Notes: generated by a model not told the origin, from the letters alone. Shown: positions 18,042 to 27,142, numbered from the stretch's first letter. The stretch is 64,000 nt of DNA from UBA4408 sp002389785 (GCA_035438985.1 DAORJK010000007.1:83086-147085); one strand, 5' to 3'. Made by a program: numbers and translations.

Positions 18042-19940
18042 TTAATAAGCCCGTATATTCTTGCCTTCCATGTAATTTATAAAGGCTTTGTTCGCAACTT
18101 TATTTCCTCCGGGCGTTGGGTAATTGCCCGAAAAATACCAATCGCCCGAATTGTTTGTGCAGGCATCATGCAAGCCTTCTAACGATTGGTAGATGACTTC
18201 TACTTCTGCTCCCAAATCAGGAGGTGTGAGCAATTCGGCAATTTTTTTTGAAATTTGATTCGGTGTAAAAGGAGCGTAAATATCCTTTACAACATTTCTG
18301 ATTTTATCTTTTGGAAGTTCTTCCATGGCCTTCGCTTTTTCATATACTTCCTCAATAATATTCTCTTTAAAATTCTCCTTTAGTAACTGTATTGCAGCTT
18401 GAAATGCAATAAAATCACCTAGTTTGGCCATGTCAATACCGTAACAATCGGGATAACGTATTTGCGGGGCACTTGAAACAATGATTATTTTTTTCGGGTT
18501 TAACCGATCGAGCATTCTTAAAATACTCTGTTTTAAAGTAGTACCTCTAACAATCGAATCGTCAATCACCACAAGTGTATCGCTGGGCTTTACTACGCCA
18601 TAAGTTACATCATACACATGGGCAACCATTTCATCACGGTGCATGTCGTCGGTAATAAACGTGCGCAGTTTTGCATCTTTAATGGCTAATTTTTCAATCC
18701 GCGGATGGATGGACAAAATTTTAGAAAGTTTTGCTTCATCAAGTGTTGCAGCGCTTTCCATTATTTTGCGTTGCTTTACGCTTGTAAGGTAATCTTCTAT
18801 TCCCTTCACCATTCCATAAAAAGCTATTTCAGCAGTATTTGGAATGTATGAAAATACGGTGTTTCGTGTGTCGTTTTCTATCGCCTTTAATATAGCAGGG
18901 CATAAAGATGTACCAAGTTTTTTTCGTTCCTGATAGATAGCCGCATCACTGCCCCGCGAAAAATAAATTCGTTCAAAAGAGCAGGCATTATGCGACTCCG
19001 ATTTTCTAATCTCAATTTCCTCAATACTTGCATTTTTACGGATAATGACTGCATGCCCCGGCTTTATTTCCTTGATTTTATCGGCGCTAACATTAAATGC
19101 AGTTTGTATAGCAGGTCGTTCAGAAGTTACTACTGCAATTTCATCATCAAAATAATAATAAGCAGGACGGATTCCGTTTGGATCACGCAGTACAAAAGCA
19201 TCTCCATGTCCAATTAATCCGGCCATTGCGTATCCCCCATCCCATTTACGGCTGGCATCAATAAGAATTTTTTGAAGGTTCAGGTTCTCTCCGATTAAAG
19301 TTGATATCGTTTGATTGTCGTGGCCTTGCTTCTTGAATTCTTTGAAGAGCCGTTCATTTTCAACATCCAAAAAATGCCCAATACGTTCCATTACGGTAAC
19401 CGTATCTGTTTTTTCTTTTGGATGTTGTCCAAGATCAACAAGTTGCTCAAAAAGCTCATCAACATTGGTAAGATTAAAATTACCGGCTACTACAAGATTT
19501 TTGGTTTTCCAATTATTTTGCCTCAAAAACGGATGGCAATTTTCAATCGAATTCTTACCAAAAGTTCCATAGCGTAAATGGCCTAATAATAATTCTCCAC
19601 TAAAGGCTACATTTTTTTTGAGCCATTCGGCATCGTTAAACTTTGCAGGATTCGTTTGTTTTGCTTCTGCTAACCGATTATTAATTTTTTCAAAAATTTC
19701 TTTAATAGCATTACTCCCATTGCTGCGGTATCTACTGATGTAACGACTTCCGGGTTCGGTATCTAATTTAATATTGGCAACACCTGCCCCATCTTGTCCT
19801 CGGTTGTGCTGCTTCTCCATCAACAAGTACAATTTGTTGAGACCGTAAAGCGCTGTTCCGTATTTATCCGAATAATAATTAAGTGGTTTTCGAAGTCGAA
19901 TCAGGGCTATGCCACATTCGTGCTTAATGCTATCGCTCAT
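18042..19940 (-). CDS. Amidophosphoribosyltransferase-family protein, long Bacteroidota form
   Basis: 632-aa class II glutamine amidotransferase fused to a phosphoribosyltransferase, the PurF architecture; the expected reaction is the first step of purine synthesis (PRPP + Gln to phosphoribosylamine). The putative catalytic Cys9 lies in HECGIALIRL, so N-terminal processing of eight residues would be needed. Other motifs are NRGQDGAG, GHLRYGT, then RDPNGIRPAYY, SERPAI and the PRPP loop LVVIDDSIVRGTTLKQS. It is about 130 residues longer than ordinary PurF, with insertions in the glutaminase half and a C-terminal extension ending YMEGKNIRAY. Bacteroidota often carry this long paralogue beside a normal PurF, so it may not be the main enzyme. 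A TAnnTTTG-type box lies on the minus strand at 19980-19973, without a matching -33 element. Confidence 0.8.
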   Translation of the reverse strand: MSDSIKHECGIALIRLRKPLNYYSDKYGTALYGLNKLYLLMEKQHNRGQDGAGVANIKLDTEPGSRYISRYRSNGSNAIKEIFEKINNRLAEAKQTNPAKFNDAEWLKKNVAFSGELLLGHLRYGTFGKNSIENCHPFLRQNNWKTKNLVVAGNFNLTNVDELFEQLVDLGQHPKEKTDTVTVMERIGHFLDVENERLFKEFKKQGHDNQTISTLIGENLNLQKILIDASRKWDGGYAMAGLIGHGDAFVLRDPNGIRPAYYYFDDEIAVVTSERPAIQTAFNVSADKIKEIKPGHAVIIRKNASIEEIEIRKSESHNACSFERIYFSRGSDAAIYQERKKLGTSLCPAILKAIENDTRNTVFSYIPNTAEIAFYGMVKGIEDYLTSVKQRKIMESAATLDEAKLSKILSIHPRIEKLAIKDAKLRTFITDDMHRDEMVAHVYDVTYGVVKPSDTLVVIDDSIVRGTTLKQSILRMLDRLNPKKIIIVSSAPQIRYPDCYGIDMAKLGDFIAFQAAIQLLKENFKENIIEEVYEKAKAMEELPKDKIRNVVKDIYAPFTPNQISKKIAELLTPPDLGAEVEVIYQSLEGLHDACTNNSGDWYFSGNYPTPGGNKVANKAFINYMEGKNIRAY

Positions 19941-20015
19941 GAGAGATTGTTGCTTGAATAAAAACGATGGTGCAAAAGTAGGGAATTTAAACCTGATTTC
20001 AGGAAATGTTTCAGC

Positions 20016-20924
20016 TTATTGTGTAAGCTGTTTAAATACTTCTTCCAACGATTGTTCTTCCTTTTGTAAGGTAAGAACAGCTAACTGATTGGCAACAGCA
20101 AATTGAAAAATAGTCGGTCGAATATCCTCATCCTTATAGGAGATGAGTTTCCATTGTTTTGGTGTAATTTCCTCAACTTCATTAATGCCTTCAATGCTCG
20201 TTAATTTGAGTTTCGAAACTTGCGTGTCGAACTCAACTTTTACTACTTGTTTTTTGGTACGTGTATTTTGAAGTGTTTCGGTAGTATCGTTTGCAACAAT
20301 ATTTCCTTTATTAATAATTATTACACGATCGCAAACTGCTTTTACTTCTTGCATAATGTGGGTACTTAACAGTACTGTTTTTTCTTTACCCACACTACGA
20401 ATTAATTCACGAATTTCTGCCAATTGGTTCGGATCAAGTCCTGTAGTAGGTTCGTCTAATATTAAAACTTTGGGGTCATGAATTAGTGCCTGTGCCAAAC
20501 CTACACGCTGCCGATAGCCCTTTGACAATGCTCCAATCTTTTTGTGTTGCTCAAGCTGTAATCCTGTTATTTCAATCATTTCATGAATACGCGGCTTAGT
20601 TTTTTTTCCCAGCGAATGAATTCCTGCAATAAATTCGAGGTATTCCTTCACGTACATATCCAAGTAGAGCGGATTATTTTCAGGAAGATATCCAACACAT
20701 CGGCGAACTTCTATTGATTGCTCGTTTACATCATACCCACAAACTGAAACAGTACCGGTGGTAGGCGGAATAAAGCAAGTGATAATTTTCATCATGGTTG
20801 ATTTTCCGGCACCATTCGGTCCAAGAAAACCAATGATTTCGCCTTTTGCAACTTCAAAAGAAACTTCATTAAGTGCTTTTTGTTTGCCGTAAAGCTTCGT
20901 TATATTATTGACTTGAATTGACAT
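20016..20924 (-). CDS. gldA: Gliding-motility ABC transporter ATP-binding protein GldA
   Basis: 302-aa ABC ATPase. Walker A GPNGAGKST at 35-43, the YLPENNPLY Q-loop region typical of GldA, signature LSKGYRQRVGLAQAL, Walker B VLILDEPTTGLD and the switch His in LLSTHIMQEV are all present. The C-terminal 80 residues form the extra domain usual in this subfamily. GldA works with GldF and GldG as a membrane complex needed for gliding in some flavobacteria; the partners are not in this window. It lies 75 bp downstream of nothing on its own strand except the PurF-type gene that follows it, and is divergent from rsgA. Generic ABC-2 exporters share these motifs; the GldA name rests on overall similarity and lineage. 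Confidence 0.8.
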   Translation of the reverse strand: MSIQVNNITKLYGKQKALNEVSFEVAKGEIIGFLGPNGAGKSTMMKIITCFIPPTTGTVSVCGYDVNEQSIEVRRCVGYLPENNPLYLDMYVKEYLEFIAGIHSLGKKTKPRIHEMIEITGLQLEQHKKIGALSKGYRQRVGLAQALIHDPKVLILDEPTTGLDPNQLAEIRELIRSVGKEKTVLLSTHIMQEVKAVCDRVIIINKGNIVANDTTETLQNTRTKKQVVKVEFDTQVSKLKLTSIEGINEVEEITPKQWKLISYKDEDIRPTIFQFAVANQLAVLTLQKEEQSLEEVFKQLTQ

Positions 20925-21002
20925 ACAAATAGAATATCAAACTATGGTTGTAACTTATTGCAGAAGTGAAATAGCTTCAATGGTCAAAGCTAATTCTTTT
21001 TC

Positions 21003-21010
21003 TAATTTTG
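21003..21010 (+). promoter_or_regulatory. Candidate -7 element for rsgA
   Basis: TAATTTTG matches TAnnTTTG exactly and lies 34 nt before the rsgA start. I found no TTG at the expected -33 spacing, so confidence is limited. Confidence 0.35.
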
Positions 21011-21044
21011 GATTCTAAATTAATCATAAATAATTGATGCTATC

Positions 21045-21968
21045 ATGACAGCTGTAGTAATAAAATCAACCGGTAGTTGGTATACCGTACTCACAGCTGA
21101 AGGCCTTAAGGTGGATTGTAGAATAAAAGGAAATTTCAGAATTAAAGATATTAAAAGCACTAATCCCATTGCAGTAGGAGATCATGTACAATTTGAGTTT
21201 GAAAAAAGCAACACAGCTAGCACTGAATCTAACGGCATTATTCACACCATTGAGCCGCGAAAAAATTACATCATTCGAAAATCAATTAATCTGTCTCGTC
21301 AAACACATATTTTAGCAGCCAATATCGATCGTGCTTACCTCTTAGTTACCATTTCATCTCCACGAACTTCTTTAGGATTTATTGACCGTTTTTTAGTGAG
21401 TGCTGAGGCCTATCATATTCCTGTAAGCATTGTGTTTACAAAAAAGGATAAGTGGACCAATGAAGATATTGCAGGTGTTGAAGAACGAACTTCATTGTAT
21501 TCAAAAATTGGCTATCCATGTTTGTCAATTTCGGCATTAAATGAATTCGATTTAAAGCAACTGAGGTTGCTTATGCAAGATAAAATTAATTTGGTAAGCG
21601 GGCATTCGGGGGTTGGAAAATCAACGTTAATAAACGCACTGGATCCCTTGCTGCATATTAAAACAGCCCAACTGTCTGAAGCGCATAATAAAGGTACACA
21701 TACCACCACTTTTGCCGAAATGCATCCCTTATCATCCGGAGGATATATTATAGATACACCCGGAATAAAAGAAATTGGGGTTGTTGAAATTTTGCCTGAA
21801 GAGTTATGGAGCTATTTTCCGGAATTACGTGATCGAGTAAATCAATGTAAATACAATAATTGTTTGCATGTGAATGAACCCGGATGTAGTGTAAAGCAAG
21901 CAGTAGAAAGTGGCGAAATTGCAATTAGTCGCTACAACAGCTATTTAAGTATTTTAAATGGAGAATAA
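21045..21968 (+). CDS. rsgA: Ribosome small-subunit-dependent GTPase RsgA
   Basis: 307-aa circularly permuted GTPase involved in late 30S subunit maturation. An N-terminal OB-fold (residues about 1-70) is followed by GTPase motifs in permuted order: G4 (FTKKDKW), G5-like SISALN, G1 (GHSGVGKST), then G2 with TTTFAEMH and G3 (DTPGIKE). The C-terminal zinc site is C-KYNNC-LH-VNEPGC with the usual C-x5-C-H-x5-C spacing. Normal length. It opens a plus-strand run with dtd (32 bp later) and mazG (3 bp after dtd), which are probably cotranscribed. Confidence 0.96.
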   Translation: MTAVVIKSTGSWYTVLTAEGLKVDCRIKGNFRIKDIKSTNPIAVGDHVQFEFEKSNTASTESNGIIHTIEPRKNYIIRKSINLSRQTHILAANIDRAYLLVTISSPRTSLGFIDRFLVSAEAYHIPVSIVFTKKDKWTNEDIAGVEERTSLYSKIGYPCLSISALNEFDLKQLRLLMQDKINLVSGHSGVGKSTLINALDPLLHIKTAQLSEAHNKGTHTTTFAEMHPLSSGGYIIDTPGIKEIGVVEILPEELWSYFPELRDRVNQCKYNNCLHVNEPGCSVKQAVESGEIAISRYNSYLSILNGE

Positions 21969-22000
21969 TTTAAGCGCTAGTTACATTGGTTGAATCTTAA

Positions 22001-22453
22001 ATGAAAGCAGTTATACAAAGAGTTGCCAAAGCCAGTGTGCATATAAATACACAACTTAAAGCTGAGATCGGTAAAGGATTATTAGTTCTTATTGGTATTG
22101 AAGAAGCCGATACCAATGAAGACATAGTATGGCTCTGTTTGAAATTGTGCAATTTGCGCATATTTGATGATGCAAACGGAGTGATGAATTTATCGGTTAG
22201 AGAGGTCAATGGCGAAATTTTAGCAGTAAGTCAATTTACCTTAATGGCGAGTACTAAAAAAGGGAATCGTCCATCCTATATAAAAGCTGCCCGCTCAGAA
22301 ATTGCAATTCCACTTTATCAACAATTTGTGCGACAATTAGAACAAGAACTTGGAAAAGCTGTCGCAACCGGTGAATTTGGTGCCGATATGCAAATTGAGT
22401 TGCTAAACGATGGACCTGTTACCATTTGTATTGATACAAAAAACAAAGAATAA
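22001..22453 (+). CDS. dtd: D-aminoacyl-tRNA deacylase
   Basis: 150-aa protein that hydrolyses D-aminoacyl-tRNAs (and glycyl-tRNA-Ala) to keep D-amino acids out of translation. It starts MKAVIQRVAKASV, the standard Dtd N-terminus. The two active-site motifs are SQFTL (about 76-80) and the GPVT motif in NDGPVTICIDT near the C-terminus. RPSYIKAA is also conserved. Length is normal for the family. It is the second gene of rsgA-dtd-mazG. Confidence 0.97.
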   Translation: MKAVIQRVAKASVHINTQLKAEIGKGLLVLIGIEEADTNEDIVWLCLKLCNLRIFDDANGVMNLSVREVNGEILAVSQFTLMASTKKGNRPSYIKAARSEIAIPLYQQFVRQLEQELGKAVATGEFGADMQIELLNDGPVTICIDTKNKE

Positions 22454-22456
22454 ATT

Positions 22457-22783
22457 ATGACCTTAGCCGCTGCACAAAAAGAGGTAGATACCTGGATTAA
22501 AACGCATGGAGTGCGTTATTTTAACGAGCTTACGAATATGGCATTGTTAACTGAAGAAGTTGGGGAAGTAGCTCGAATTATAGCTCGCACTTACGGTGAG
22601 CAATCAATAAAAAAAACTGAAAAAAAAGCAGAACTTAAAGATGAACTTGCAGATGTTTTATTTGTATTGATTTGTTTGGCAAATCAAACTGGGATTGATT
22701 TAACGGAGGCTTTAAAAAACAATTTGTCAAAAAAAACACAGCGTGATAGTGAGCGACATAAAAGCAACAAAAAACTACTTTAG
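22457..22783 (+). CDS. MazG-family nucleotide pyrophosphohydrolase
   Basis: 108-aa single-domain MazG-like protein, of the class that hydrolyses nucleoside triphosphates to monophosphates. The metal-binding motif is LTEEVGEVAR (E-E-x-x-E, about 31-35) and the second acidic motif is KDELADVLFVLICLAN (E-x-x-D). It is half the size of the two-domain E. coli MazG and resembles the small iMazG/RS21-C6-like proteins that act on modified nucleotides. It starts 3 bp after dtd. Its last 4 bases overlap the end of the convergent YfiT-like gene. Confidence 0.85.
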   Translation: MTLAAAQKEVDTWIKTHGVRYFNELTNMALLTEEVGEVARIIARTYGEQSIKKTEKKAELKDELADVLFVLICLANQTGIDLTEALKNNLSKKTQRDSERHKSNKKLL

Positions 22784-23319
22784 TTTTGTTGTGCTATTTT
22801 TATATGTGTCAAATGATGCTTCCCATGCCATGCGTATAATGCGAGTAACTGATAAAGCGTAAAATCGCGTTTTGATTCAGGATGAAAAAGTTTACGTTCC
22901 CATTCCACCTTCTGGATAGAATTCAACAGTATGACCCAACGTGCATGCATTAATTTTATGAATAAAAGTGACTGGTCAACCGGCGCATTTATTGAATCGG
23001 CAAGTTGCGCAAACAATTGCTCTTTATAAGGACGAATCGTAGGATAATCTTCAGTAAGAGCAAGCTTAAACCGAATAATAGCATTGGAATGACTGTCGAT
23101 TAAATGGTTGATTAATTGGATGCAATTCCAACTTCCATCTCGATACGTGCGCAAGAATTGTTCCTTGTTCCAACCATCAACAAGTTGTATAAGTTGATCT
23201 GGGAGATTTGAAATATCGTTTATCCACGCAGTAACTGACGCTTCAGATAACGCATCCGGAAAAACAAACTTTCCAATTGGGTATCTTAAACTTTCAAGAT
23301 TAGAATTTTGTTCAGACAT
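22780..23319 (-). CDS. DinB/YfiT-type metal-dependent hydrolase or thiol transferase
   Basis: 179-aa four-helix-bundle protein of the DinB/YfiT superfamily. The start of the fold (LRYPIGKFVFP) and WNCIQLINHLIDSH followed by WHGKHHLTHI match the YfiT/BstA type. The three metal ligands are the His in NHLIDSH and two in HGKHHLTH. Family members include bacillithiol S-transferases, but Bacteroidota homologues are often unassigned, so I do not give a substrate. It is the last gene of a minus-strand run (dpm1-like, pyrC, yicC, gmk, this gene), 7 bp after gmk. Confidence 0.8.
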   Translation of the reverse strand: MSEQNSNLESLRYPIGKFVFPDALSEASVTAWINDISNLPDQLIQLVDGWNKEQFLRTYRDGSWNCIQLINHLIDSHSNAIIRFKLALTEDYPTIRPYKEQLFAQLADSINAPVDQSLLFIKLMHARWVILLNSIQKVEWERKLFHPESKRDFTLYQLLALYAWHGKHHLTHIKIAQQN

Positions 23320-23326
23320 AGCGATT

Positions 23327-23896
23327 TTACTTAGATTCTAAAAATTTGCTTACTATTTCTTCGGCTTGACTGAACGCGTGTTCCATTTGGTCGTTTAACA
23401 CAATTTCATCGAACTGCGAAGCGAGTTGCATTTCTTCACCTGCTTTATTAATTCGTCGTGCTATACTTTCAGCGGTTTCTGTTTCACGTAATTTTAAACG
23501 ATTTTCGAGATGCTCAATAGAGGGAGCTTTTACAAAAACAGCTAATGCCCTACTACCGAATATTCTTTTCAAATTTAAACCTCCGTGCACATCCACATCA
23601 AAAATTACATGGTGGCCTTTGTTCCAAATCCGGTTAATTTCAGATCGTAATGTTCCATAAAAATGATTCGTGTAAACTTCCTCCCACTCTAAGAATTCAT
23701 TGTTCTCAATTTTCTGTTTGAATTCATCAACCGACAAAAAGTAATAATCTTCACCTTCCTTTTCATCTTTGCGTTTGCTGCGACTGCAAGCTGAAACTGA
23801 AAATTCCAAAACCGGGAATTTGGCGAGCAGGTGCTGCACGATGGTAGTTTTGCCAGCACCTGAAGGAGCAGAAAAAATTATGAGTTTACCTTCCAT
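23327..23896 (-). CDS. gmk: Guanylate kinase
   Basis: 189-aa kinase converting GMP to GDP with ATP. The P-loop is SAPSGAGKTT (residues 9-18). Other motifs are the GMP-binding SACSRSKRKDEKEGEDYYFLS region (split S-x-x-x-R-x-x-R), FLEWEEVYTNHFYGT, then DVDVHGGLNLK and the lid RLKLRETETAESIARR. Length is normal. It follows yicC by 14 bp, a pairing seen in many bacteria, and precedes the YfiT-like gene by 7 bp. Confidence 0.97.
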   Translation of the reverse strand: MEGKLIIFSAPSGAGKTTIVQHLLAKFPVLEFSVSACSRSKRKDEKEGEDYYFLSVDEFKQKIENNEFLEWEEVYTNHFYGTLRSEINRIWNKGHHVIFDVDVHGGLNLKRIFGSRALAVFVKAPSIEHLENRLKLRETETAESIARRINKAGEEMQLASQFDEIVLNDQMEHAFSQAEEIVSKFLESK

Positions 23897-23910
23897 ACAG
23901 CTAACTATCT

Positions 23911-24783
23911 TTAAAGCACATTTAACAGTTGTTCTTTAATTTTCTCGAGTTCATCTTTCATTTGTACCACTATTTTTTGAATTGCCGAATCGTTTGCCTT
24001 CGAACCAATAGTGTTTATTTCACGACCAATTTCCTGAGTAATAAAGCCAAGTTTGCGTCCTACTGCATCTTCTTCGAGCATGGTTTTAATAAAATAATCG
24101 CAATGTACTTTCAGTCGAAGTTTTTCCTCAGTGATGTCCATTTTTTCAAGGTAGTAAATCATTTCCTGTTCGAGTCGGTTTTGGTCGATACGTTCCTTGT
24201 TAATTAGTTCTTCTATATTTTTTTCAATTCGATTTCGGACTGCAGTAGCTCTTTCCTTGTCCAACAATTCAACCGATTGAAGCAAATTTAGGAGTGTAGA
24301 AATTCGTGAAGAAAATTCTGCTTCCAAGTTTTTACCTTCTGCCTCTCTAAATTTTGAAAATTCTTGCAACGCCAGATGAAGCGCATTTTTTAGCTCTTGC
24401 TCATCCTGTTCATTCAATTCTTCAGTCTCTGCCTTTAAAACTTCAGGAAGCTTTAAAATGTGTGTCAGCAAATCGTCAACAGGAGCTTGCAATTCTATTG
24501 CTAGTTTTTTTAGCTCGTGGTAATAAGCCTTTGCAAGAGTGGTGTTGATGTTTAAATTTTTTTCGATTTCCTTTTGTTCAAAATAGATAGAAACATCCGC
24601 TTTTCCACGCTCAATAAATTTTGCACATTGCGCTCTAAGTTCCAATTCTTTGCTGCGAAACAAACTAGGCAATTTTAAACTTAGATCGATTTGTTTGCTA
24701 TTTAACGAACGTATTTCAATTTGCAATGTTTTATCTTTAAATGGCAAAGAGGCCTTACCAAAGCCGGTCATCGATTTAATCAT
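23911..24783 (-). CDS. yicC: YicC-family endoribonuclease-like protein
   Basis: 290-aa protein. The N-terminus MIKSMTGFGKASL and the following IEIRSLNSKQIDLSLKLP are the YicC signature. The C-terminus has the conserved EKLRLKVHCDYF, GRKLGFITQEIGREINTIGSKAND and LEKIKEQLLNVL. E. coli YicC (RnaYC) has been described as an endoribonuclease acting on RyhB and related RNAs. The role in Bacteroidota is not known to me. It sits 62 bp after pyrC and 14 bp before gmk. Confidence 0.95.
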   Translation of the reverse strand: MIKSMTGFGKASLPFKDKTLQIEIRSLNSKQIDLSLKLPSLFRSKELELRAQCAKFIERGKADVSIYFEQKEIEKNLNINTTLAKAYYHELKKLAIELQAPVDDLLTHILKLPEVLKAETEELNEQDEQELKNALHLALQEFSKFREAEGKNLEAEFSSRISTLLNLLQSVELLDKERATAVRNRIEKNIEELINKERIDQNRLEQEMIYYLEKMDITEEKLRLKVHCDYFIKTMLEEDAVGRKLGFITQEIGREINTIGSKANDSAIQKIVVQMKDELEKIKEQLLNVL

Positions 24784-24845
24784 CGTACTTTTTTAGGGAA
24801 CCAAATGTAAACATTTGAGTTGATTGCTGATTAATAAAATGCAAC

Positions 24846-26204
24846 TTAGCTTCGTGTGAAAAGCAATCTTTGCCCACGAATACTTTCGTTAATAGTACCA
24901 TTTTCAAAAACCACATGTCCGTTTACAAAGGTATGCGTAACCTTTGATTGAAATGAAACACCTTCAAACGGCGACCAACCACAAGCTGCCAGTACGTTTG
25001 ATTTAGTGACGGTCCAAGGTGAATTTAAATCCACAAGAACTAAATCAGCAAAGTAATCTTCACGAATGAAACCGCGCTTTTCAATTTGAAATAACTCAGC
25101 TACATTGTGACACATTTTTGTTACCAGTTGTTGCAAACTTATTTTTTTTTGATGATAAAATTCGAGCATTGCAACCAAGGAATGTTGCACCAAAGGACCA
25201 CCGGAAGGAGCCGTTAAATAAGTGTTTTGCTTTTCGGCAATGGTATGAGGAGCATGGTCGGTTGCAACCACATCAATGCGATTGTCGAGTAATGCTTTCC
25301 AAATTGCATTTCGATCGTTAGCCGATTTTATTGCAGGATTCCATTTAATAAAATTTCCTAAATGCTTATAATCTTCATCACAAAACCACAAATGATGTAT
25401 GCATGCTTCAGCTGTTATCCGTTTTTCTCGAAGTGGTTTTGATTCAAACAAAGAAGTCTCCTTTGCAGTTGAAATGTGTAAAATGTGAATTCGGGTATTA
25501 TGCTTTCTTGCCAGTTCAACCGCCAAAGATGAAGACAAATAACATGCTTCAGCACTCCTGATCACAGGATGTTGTTGTACAGGAATTTGATCGCCAAAAT
25601 TGTCTTTTGCTACTTGTAAATTTTCGCGAATCGTCTTTTCATCTTCACAATGCAGTGCAATTAGCATTTTTGATTGTGCAAACAATGCTTCTAAGGTTTC
25701 TCGATTATCCACCAACATATTTCCGGTGGATGAGCCCATAAAAACTTTAATTCCGCAAACATTTTTAGGATTTGTTTTGAGTACTTCTTCCAAATTAGTA
25801 TTGGAAGCTCCCATAAAAAATGAATAATTTGCGAAAGAAGAAATAGCTGCTAACTGATATTTTTCTTCCAACAACTGCTGCGTAAAAACATTTGGAACAG
25901 TGTTGGGCATTTCCATGAAAGAAGTAATACCTCCGGCAACTGCTGCGCGTGATTCGCTCTGAATGGTTCCTTTATGGGTTAAACCGGGTTCACGAAAATG
26001 CACTTGATCATCAATAATACCGGGAAGCAAATACTGCCCGTATGCATCTATTATTCGTGTTTCGCTGGGTAATTTTTCGATTTGTTCAGTTGAAATTGTT
26101 CCTTCATAAATTTTTGTAATCAACTTATTTTGAAGCAACACACTACCCATGAAAATTTTATCCTCATTAACGATACTTGCATTTTTAATGAGAATAGGAG
26201 TCAT
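24846..26204 (-). CDS. pyrC: Dihydroorotase
   Basis: 452-aa amidohydrolase of pyrimidine synthesis (carbamoyl-aspartate to dihydroorotate). The metal-site region reads IIDDQVHFREPGLTHKG; the first His of the usual HxH is Gln, which I recall as common in Bacteroidota dihydroorotases. Further motifs are AAVAGGITSFMEMPNT, GIKVFMGSSTGNM (a Lys that may be carboxylated), HCED, HILHISTAKE and VATDHAPH (catalytic Asp). APSGGPLVQHSL is typical too. It follows the polyprenol-phosphate mannose synthase gene by 4 bp. Allantoinase and hydantoinase are related alternatives, less likely given the EMPNT and VATDHAPH context. Confidence 0.88.
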   Translation of the reverse strand: MTPILIKNASIVNEDKIFMGSVLLQNKLITKIYEGTISTEQIEKLPSETRIIDAYGQYLLPGIIDDQVHFREPGLTHKGTIQSESRAAVAGGITSFMEMPNTVPNVFTQQLLEEKYQLAAISSFANYSFFMGASNTNLEEVLKTNPKNVCGIKVFMGSSTGNMLVDNRETLEALFAQSKMLIALHCEDEKTIRENLQVAKDNFGDQIPVQQHPVIRSAEACYLSSSLAVELARKHNTRIHILHISTAKETSLFESKPLREKRITAEACIHHLWFCDEDYKHLGNFIKWNPAIKSANDRNAIWKALLDNRIDVVATDHAPHTIAEKQNTYLTAPSGGPLVQHSLVAMLEFYHQKKISLQQLVTKMCHNVAELFQIEKRGFIREDYFADLVLVDLNSPWTVTKSNVLAACGWSPFEGVSFQSKVTHTFVNGHVVFENGTINESIRGQRLLFTRS

Positions 26205-26208
26205 AGAA

Positions 26209-26925
26209 TTATTTTATTTTTTTGAATCGCATTTGTAGTACACCAAAAAATGCTTCCTTAAAAATTTTAGTACTCATTTTAGAAACACCTTCTTGTCTAT
26301 CGATAAAGGTAATTGGAACTTCAACTATTTTAAATCCCAATTTATGAGCTGTGTATTTCATTTCAATTTGAAAGGCATAACCGGTAAATTTAATATCATC
26401 CAAATGTATACGTTGCAAGACTTTGCTTTTGTAACATTTAAATCCGGCAGTTGTATCACTCACATTAAACCAAAGAACAAGGCGAGCATAAACTGAAGCA
26501 AAATAAGACATTAAAATTCGTGACAATGGCCAGTTTTTCACCTTTCCTCCACGGGTATAGCGGGAGCCAATAGCAAGGTCGGCGCCTTGTGTATGACATG
26601 CTTCATAGAGTCGAACCAAATCGTCGGGATTGTGTGAAAAATCAGCATCCATTTCGAAAATGTAGCTGTAGTTTTTCTGCAAAGCCCAACGAAAACCATG
26701 AATGTAAGCCGTGCCTAAACCTAATTTACCTTTGCGTTCTTCTATAAAAAGTCGTCCGTTAAACTCTGTCATTAATTTTTTAATGATAGTTGCTGTGCCA
26801 TCCGGAGAGTTATCTTCAATTATTAAAATATGGAAAACCTTAGGCAATGAAAAAACCTTTCGAATAATTTTTTCGATATTTTCCTTTTCATTGTAAGTGG
26901 GTATAATAACTAGACTATCGGACAC
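26209..26925 (-). CDS. Polyprenol-phosphate mannosyltransferase (DPM1-like GT2)
   Basis: 238-aa GT-A fold glycosyltransferase that makes polyprenyl-phosphate mannose (or a related sugar) from a nucleotide sugar. Motifs: IIPTYNEKENIEKII at the start, IIEDNSPDGTA, GLGTAYIHGFRWAL, the DxD-like EMDADFSHNP, GSRYTRGGKVKNWPLSR and VPITFIDRQEGVSKMS. No C-terminal membrane segments, so it is the short soluble DPM1 type. It is the first gene of a five-gene minus-strand run. Its product could serve the GT87-like enzyme at 12369-13550 or protein O-mannosylation of secreted proteins (inference). Confidence 0.85.
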   Translation of the reverse strand: MSDSLVIIPTYNEKENIEKIIRKVFSLPKVFHILIIEDNSPDGTATIIKKLMTEFNGRLFIEERKGKLGLGTAYIHGFRWALQKNYSYIFEMDADFSHNPDDLVRLYEACHTQGADLAIGSRYTRGGKVKNWPLSRILMSYFASVYARLVLWFNVSDTTAGFKCYKSKVLQRIHLDDIKFTGYAFQIEMKYTAHKLGFKIVEVPITFIDRQEGVSKMSTKIFKEAFFGVLQMRFKKIK

Positions 26926-26943
26926 TTTTTAATTTTGAAAAAG

Positions 26944-26974
26944 CGAATATAGGGGTACTATTTTTAACCGCCAA
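26944..26974 (-). promoter_or_regulatory. Candidate promoter of the dpm1-like/pyrC/yicC/gmk run
   Basis: On the minus strand TTG (26974-26972) is followed after 20 nt by TATATTCG (26951-26944), one base off TAnnTTTG. It lies 18 nt before the ATG at 26925. The same -7 variant TATATTCG with the same 20-nt spacing occurs before the response regulator at 49900. Confidence 0.5.
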
Positions 26975-27142
26975 CAATTGTCATAAATATTGCCGTTAAA
27001 TAATGTTACCCAGGATGAATTTCAATCAAAAAAAGTGAAAAAAAACTGGGTGTAGTTGGTTACTGAAGCTTTTTGAAGCTGCATTAAGGAATAACAAATT
27101 GTTTCAAAAAGAAAACCAAAGAGTTATTGTTTTACCGATGCT

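Noticed and set aside
25960..26060. Dihydroorotase inactivated by loss of the first metal His (Gln in DQVH)
   Set aside because: All other catalytic motifs are intact, and I recall DQVHFREPG as usual in Bacteroidota dihydroorotases, so this is a lineage feature.
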